From NCBI GenBank assembly GCA_965207275.1, contig CBDBMH010000002.1, positions 1,054,001-1,118,000 on the forward strand: a stretch of DNA of 64,000 nucleotides, given 5' to 3'. The number at the start of each line of letters is the position of its first letter. Position 1 is the stretch's first letter. Made by a program: the position numbers and the translations under genes. This DNA is from Bin22 sp965207275. Lineage in GTDB: Bacteria > Chloroflexota > Dehalococcoidia > Lucifugimonadales > UBA3495. The notes beneath the pieces are model-generated. The model was not told where the DNA came from. It ran no database searches and was given only the letters and a program-made list of their open reading frames with translations. Of the stretch, positions 60,357 to 64,000 are shown one piece after another.

Positions 60357-62024
60357 ATGACGCTGCACGACCTGTATCTGATATCGCCGCAATTGAGCAT
60401 GGCCGCCCTGGCCGTGCTGGTAGTCCTGGTCGACTTGATGACCTCCCGCAAAGGACTGGTAAGCGGCCTGGCCCTGGTGGGACTGGCAGCGCCCCTGGCC
60501 TTCATATTGCTCCAGTTATACGGCCTTCCCGGCGGCATCCTGGGCACCGGCGCGGAGAACCTGGCGCCGGCCACCAGTATCTTGCAGGACAGTTTGGCCG
60601 TGGACCGTTTCAGCATTTTCTTCAATCTGCTGGTGGTGGCTGTTCTGGCCCTGGTTTTCCTGTCCTCCGTCGCCTATGTCCTGGAACTATCCCGACTTCG
60701 GGGGGAGTTTTATGGGCTGATGCTCCTTTCCGCCAGCGGAATGATGCTGCTGGCGTCGGCCACGGAGCTCATTACCATCTACGTGGCCCTGGAACTGACC
60801 ACTCTGCCCCTGGTGGCCATTGCCGCCTTTCTGCCCAATGCCAGGTCCAGCGAAGCCGGCATGAAGTTCCTGCTAATTGGGGCCATCAGTTCGGCGCTTA
60901 CCCTGTACGGCATGGCCCTGCTTTACGGCTTCAGCGGCAGCACCACCCTGGAGGGCATCGCCCTTTCCCTGGGCGGTCCCCTGCGCGACGACGTGCCCTT
61001 TGGCAGCCACGCGGTGCTGGTGGGAATAGCGGTGCTGACCGTGGGAATCGCCTTCAAGCTGTCCGCCGTCCCTTCCCAGATGTGGGTGCCCGACGTCTAC
61101 GAAGGCGCGCCCATTCCCATGGTCGCCTTCCTTTCGGTGGCCAGCAAGGCCGTTGCCTTTGCCCTGCTGCTGCGCTTCCTGTATAGCGGCCTGCTGCCCT
61201 ATTACGGCGACTGGGGTACGCTGCTGGCAATTCTGGCCGCCGTCACCATGACAGTGGGGAACCTGGCCGCTCTGGCCCAGAGCAACATACGCCGACTGTT
61301 GGGCTACAGCACCATTGCCCACGCCGGCTACCTGCTGGTGGGTGTGGCGGCCGTTGTCCAGCTTGGCGGTTTCGGAGACTGGGCCCCGATGCCGTCGCTC
61401 TCCCCGTCGTCCGACGCCCCCGCGACCGCAGTTCTGATGCTGCACAGCGTCAGGGAGGGTGATCCCTCGGTGGGAGGGAGCATGGCCTTTACCACCTTTG
61501 GCCCCAGCAGCGTTCTGTTTTACCTGGTGGCCTACGCCGCGGCCAACCTGACGGCCTTCTTCGCTATCCTCGCAGTCCACTCCCGAATCGGCAGCGACCT
61601 GATAGAAGATTACGGCGGGGTGTTCCGGCGGTTTCCCTTCCTGGCCATAGCTCTGGCGGTGGCTCTGATCGCTCTGGTCGGCGTGCCCCCCACGGGCATA
61701 TTCGTGGGAAAGATTTACTTGTTCCTGGCGGCGGTGAACAGCGACCTGGCTTGGCTGGCTTTCCTGGGAGCCATTAACAGCGTAATATCCGCCTACTACT
61801 ACGTCCGGATAATCCGGATCATGTTCCTTGCTCCGGAATCGGAAGCAGTAGCCGCCGTGGGGCTGGGCGGCATCCAGTCCAGGGGCGCTCGAGTCTCCCC
61901 CTTCACGCTGATTGCGCTGGCGCTGACCCTGGCGGCGACCGTCCTGCTGGGCGTCGTATTCGGGCCGGTGGTGCAGGCAGCCGAGGGGGCGGTATCGGCC
62001 CTGCCGGGAGTTCATTTCCCATAA
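60357..62024 (+). CDS. nuoN: NADH-quinone oxidoreductase subunit N
   Basis: 555 residues, about 14 membrane helices. Conserved pump segments: YVALELTTLPLVAIAAFLPNARSSEAGMKFLLIGAISSA (about 142-180), FKLSAVPSQMWVPDVYEGAPIPMVAFLSVASKAVAFALLLR and RRLLGYSTIAHAGYLLVG. A loop of about 60 residues near 345-395 (rich in Ser, Pro, Asp) is unusual for the subunit. Last gene of the operon. Confidence 0.95.
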   Translation: MTLHDLYLISPQLSMAALAVLVVLVDLMTSRKGLVSGLALVGLAAPLAFILLQLYGLPGGILGTGAENLAPATSILQDSLAVDRFSIFFNLLVVAVLALVFLSSVAYVLELSRLRGEFYGLMLLSASGMMLLASATELITIYVALELTTLPLVAIAAFLPNARSSEAGMKFLLIGAISSALTLYGMALLYGFSGSTTLEGIALSLGGPLRDDVPFGSHAVLVGIAVLTVGIAFKLSAVPSQMWVPDVYEGAPIPMVAFLSVASKAVAFALLLRFLYSGLLPYYGDWGTLLAILAAVTMTVGNLAALAQSNIRRLLGYSTIAHAGYLLVGVAAVVQLGGFGDWAPMPSLSPSSDAPATAVLMLHSVREGDPSVGGSMAFTTFGPSSVLFYLVAYAAANLTAFFAILAVHSRIGSDLIEDYGGVFRRFPFLAIALAVALIALVGVPPTGIFVGKIYLFLAAVNSDLAWLAFLGAINSVISAYYYVRIIRIMFLAPESEAVAAVGLGGIQSRGARVSPFTLIALALTLAATVLLGVVFGPVVQAAEGAVSALPGVHFP

Positions 62025-62224
62025 GACAGGGAGTGAGCCAGGTGGTGGCATTTTGACATTGGAACAGGGGCGGAATTGGCAGTCGTTGATGAACCCAGTC
62101 TCCAGGTTCGCGGTTCCCACCTTCCTGGGACCGAGGGGTCTCGCCAAACCGGACTTGGACGTCCGGCAGTCAGTGGAAAGGGACGGCATAAAGTCGTAAC
62201 GTTTCTTACGTAATTCGGCGCCAA

Positions 62225-62253
62225 TTGACACTAAATTGGTGCAATGCTAGACT
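62225..62253 (+). promoter_or_regulatory. Strong promoter of nadK
   Basis: Perfect TTGACA (62225-62230), a 17-base spacer and TAGACT (62248-62253), with TGC directly before the -10 (extended form). Transcription would begin near 62260, which places the start of nadK downstream of the first in-frame ATG (62244). Confidence 0.75.
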
Positions 62254-62303
62254 GCGGTATCCTGGCCCGGCAACCATCAATACCGCTCGAAGGGTCGGTA
62301 AAC

Positions 62304-63167
62304 TTGTCCAGCCAAATAAGAACCGTAGGCATCATCTACAACGCCCGGATTCCCGAGGCTCTGGACTTGAGCAATGCTATCGTAAATGAGCTTTCCCTGG
62401 AGCAGAGCAGCTGGATTTCACCGGCGGAGAATCCCGAAGAGTTGCGAGAACAGGTTTCAGGCACCGACCTGGTGGTAACCGCCGGCGGAGATGGGACGAT
62501 GCTGCGGGCGGTGCAGGTTACCGCCCCTATTGCGGTCCCAATGGTGGGCATAAACATGGGTCGCCTGGGATTCATGACCGAACTCCAGGTGCATGATGCC
62601 CTGGAAAAGCTCCCGTCCTATTACAACGGCCACGCTCGGGTAGATGAACACAATATGATCAGCGCTCGCGTCGTGCGCCACGCCAACTCGTCTGCGCCCA
62701 AGGTGGAAGGCCCCTATCACGCCCTGAACGACGTGGTCCTGACCCGTGGGTCTGTCTCCCGGGTGGTAACCATCCGCACCACCATAGATGGGGCGGAGGT
62801 GGCGTCGCTGCGGGCCGACGGCATTATTTTGTCCACCGCTACGGGCAGTACGGGTTACAGCCTGGCCGTCGGCGGTCCTATTCTGGACCCGTTGTCCGAA
62901 GACCTGATCATCAAGCCGGTGGCCGCTCACGTAGGAATGTCGGCGGCATTGGTGTTGCGGCCCGGGTCGAAGGTTGGACTTTACCTGGAGGGGGCCCAGG
63001 AAGCGGTGTTAAGCGTGGACGGGTATATTGAGCGGGAGTTGCAGCCCGGTGACCGGGTGGAAGTCGAGCAAAGCCCCCTGAAGGCCAGATTCCTGCGGGC
63101 CCATCCCAGCAACCATTTCTACGCTACCCTGACCCGCCGCCTGGGCTTCAGCATTAGAGGACAGTAA
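62304..63167 (+). CDS. nadK: NAD kinase
   Basis: 287 residues from the TTG at 62304. The ATG at 62244 lies before the predicted transcript start, so the TTG is preferred. The ATP-binding GGDGTML motif is near 62-68, NMGRLGFMTE near 89-98, and the NAD site has ATGSTGYSLAVGGP near 185-200. It makes NADP from NAD with ATP or polyphosphate. It has its own strong promoter after the nuo operon. Confidence 0.94.
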   Translation: MSSQIRTVGIIYNARIPEALDLSNAIVNELSLEQSSWISPAENPEELREQVSGTDLVVTAGGDGTMLRAVQVTAPIAVPMVGINMGRLGFMTELQVHDALEKLPSYYNGHARVDEHNMISARVVRHANSSAPKVEGPYHALNDVVLTRGSVSRVVTIRTTIDGAEVASLRADGIILSTATGSTGYSLAVGGPILDPLSEDLIIKPVAAHVGMSAALVLRPGSKVGLYLEGAQEAVLSVDGYIERELQPGDRVEVEQSPLKARFLRAHPSNHFYATLTRRLGFSIRGQ

Positions 63168-63234
63168 TCAGCGCCGGCAGGATTCCATTATTGGCGCCGG
63201 CGGCCAGGCAAACAGTAATACGCATCCAAGGAAC

Positions 63235-63789
63235 ATGGAACGAGACCTTACCGAAACTACCATCGCTTCAGCAACCCATTACCAGGGAACAATCCTTGCC
63301 TTGCGAAGGGACCGGGTGCGGATGCCCAACGGCCGCATAACCGTCCGCGAAGTGGTCGAACACTCCGATTCAGTGTGCATGGTGCCCCTGGACGCCGAGG
63401 GCAACGTCCTGCTGGTGCGCCAGTACCGGAAGCCTACCGAGTCCGCCCTGCTGGAAGTGCCGGCCGGCGGCATCGAGGAGGGCGAAACTCCGGAGCAGGC
63501 GGCCATGCGCGAGCTGCAGGAGGAGGTGTCGCACGTGGCCGGCACCCTGACTTCTCTGGCGGGATTCTGGCTGGCCCCCGGCTGGTGCGATGAGTACATG
63601 TACGCCTTTCTCGCCACTGACCTGCAGCCTTCCGCCCTGGAGCAGGACTTCGACGAAATGGTTGATACGGTTCGCGTGCCCCTGGCAGAGACCCTTGAAC
63701 TGATAGAGGAAGGGGTGATTCAGGATGCCAAAAGCATCGCATCCCTGCTGCAGGCCATGCGAGTCGTTGGAGCGAACCCGGCAGGATAG
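63235..63789 (+). CDS. Nudix hydrolase, ADP-ribose pyrophosphatase type
   Basis: 184 residues. The domain layout of NudF-type enzymes is visible: REVVEHSDSVCMVPLD, VLLVRQYRKPTESALLEVPAGGIEEGE, then the Nudix helix. The box reads GGIEEGETPEQAAMRELQEEVS, where the Gly expected after EEx is Ser; the metal-binding Glu residues remain. A tail echo of its last codons lies downstream at 63888. It is probably co-transcribed with nadK (67 bases apart), which links it to NAD metabolism. Confidence 0.88.
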   Translation: MERDLTETTIASATHYQGTILALRRDRVRMPNGRITVREVVEHSDSVCMVPLDAEGNVLLVRQYRKPTESALLEVPAGGIEEGETPEQAAMRELQEEVSHVAGTLTSLAGFWLAPGWCDEYMYAFLATDLQPSALEQDFDEMVDTVRVPLAETLELIEEGVIQDAKSIASLLQAMRVVGANPAG

Positions 63790-63887
63790 TTGGGCTGGGT
63801 GTCCCGGCTTTGAGTCAGCCGCACGACAGGTGGAGGGGTCTGGGGCCAACGGTGCGACAGGCTCACCAGCAACGGGACTGGGTTGAT

Positions 63888-63935
63888 TTGCAGGCCATGC
63901 GGATTGTTGGGGACGCCGGTTCTGTGGATAATTAG
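63888..63935 (+). pseudogene. Echo of the Nudix C-terminus (15 codons)
   Basis: The bases TTGCAGGCCATGCGGATTG at 63888-63906 mirror CTGCAGGCCATGCGAGTCG at 63748-63766. Translation gives LQAMRIVGDAGSVDN then TAG, against LQAMRVVGANPAG then TAG in the Nudix gene. About 19 of the first 23 bases match. It looks like the remains of a small duplication. Confidence 0.45.
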
Positions 63936-63943
63936 GGGAGAAA

Positions 63944-63979
63944 ATCGGCAGGGGCCTTTTTGCCATGCCGAAAATGGGG
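63944..63979. other. Hairpin near the window end
   Basis: TCGGCA pairs with TGCCGA around GGGGCCTTTTTGCCA, in a stretch without a gene. It may be a terminator of the nadK-Nudix unit read past the window edge. Confidence 0.35.
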
Positions 63980-64000
63980 AGAGAACAAATAGACTATGCT

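Noticed and set aside
1..64000. CRISPR array, prophage or transposase-bearing element
   Set aside because: No regular spacer-repeat array, integrase, transposase or phage structural gene is present. The only mobile-like items are the non-coding repeats listed.

Overview
The window is 64 kb of GC-rich, gene-dense bacterial chromosome with about 65 protein genes and one tRNA. It contains no rRNA, CRISPR array, phage or transposase gene. The gene mix is an 11-gene complex I operon without the NADH-oxidising subunits, a DUF1800/DUF1501/NHL cluster, an LLM flavin oxidoreductase, CaiB/BaiF CoA-transferase, PuuE-like deacetylase, gamma-glutamyltransferase and amidase genes, and DipZ-like thioredoxins. 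This suggests a member of the Chloroflexota, perhaps Dehalococcoidia/SAR202-like. That placement is inference from gene content; no marker search could be run.

Layout. 0-3.3 kb: the end of an ECF sigma factor, its membrane anti-sigma-like partner, and a SIMPL-domain lipoprotein. 3.3-7.5 kb: dcd, then riboflavin genes ribD, ribE and ribBA without ribH. 7.5-13.4 kb: prfB on the minus strand with the classical +1 programmed frameshift, then plsY, thrS and a DUF255 thioredoxin-like protein. 13.5-19 kb: a minus-strand operon (CorC-like, histidine phosphatase, tilS), then tsaD and a membrane protein. 19-23.8 kb: small GatC/AtzG-like protein with amidase, a carboxymuconolactone-decarboxylase-like protein, gamma-glutamyltransferase and a Nudix protein. 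23.8-29.5 kb: a repeat-rich gap, an unrecognised internally duplicated protein, a DipZ-like thioredoxin and orphan OppD/OppF ATPases. The last part is bracketed by two inverted copies of a roughly 200-bp MITE-like element. 29.5-37 kb: M20 peptidase, PuuE-like deacetylase, aspartic protease, VOC protein, DUF1800, DUF1501 and NHL proteins. 37-43 kb: two tiny membrane proteins, an S9 peptidase, a thioredoxin-like gene with an in-frame UGA, an LLM oxidoreductase and an MFS transporter. 43-50.7 kb: a structured non-coding gap, PAC2 protein, YkgJ-type protein, tRNA-Met, and a molybdopterin group (moaC, moaA) with rdgB, CaiB and a hydrolase. 50.8-62 kb: nuoABCDHIJK, a DUF2007-like gene, then nuoLMN. 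62-64 kb: nadK and an ADP-ribose-type Nudix gene.

The most interesting item is the gene at 39603-40373 (minus strand). Its only in-frame UGA sits exactly where the first Cys of the CxxC redox motif lies in its paralog at 25961-27133. The frame stays open and conserved afterwards, and hairpins compatible with a bacterial SECIS lie just downstream. I read it as a probable selenoprotein (UxxC thioredoxin). Also notable are the complex I operon lacking nuoEFG but carrying an embedded DUF2007-like gene, the prfB recoding site with an SPY instead of SPF tripeptide, the MITE-like pair, a helically phased 10-bp repeat array, and a 38-residue membrane protein with its own promoter and perfect Shine-Dalgarno.

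Several promoters can be read by eye. Some match TTGACA-N17-TATAAT well (dcd, nadK, the M20 gene) and some are extended -10 TGnTATAAT types (nuoA, the duplicated protein, the 38-residue gene). Several start codons were moved on the basis of these sites and Shine-Dalgarno positions.
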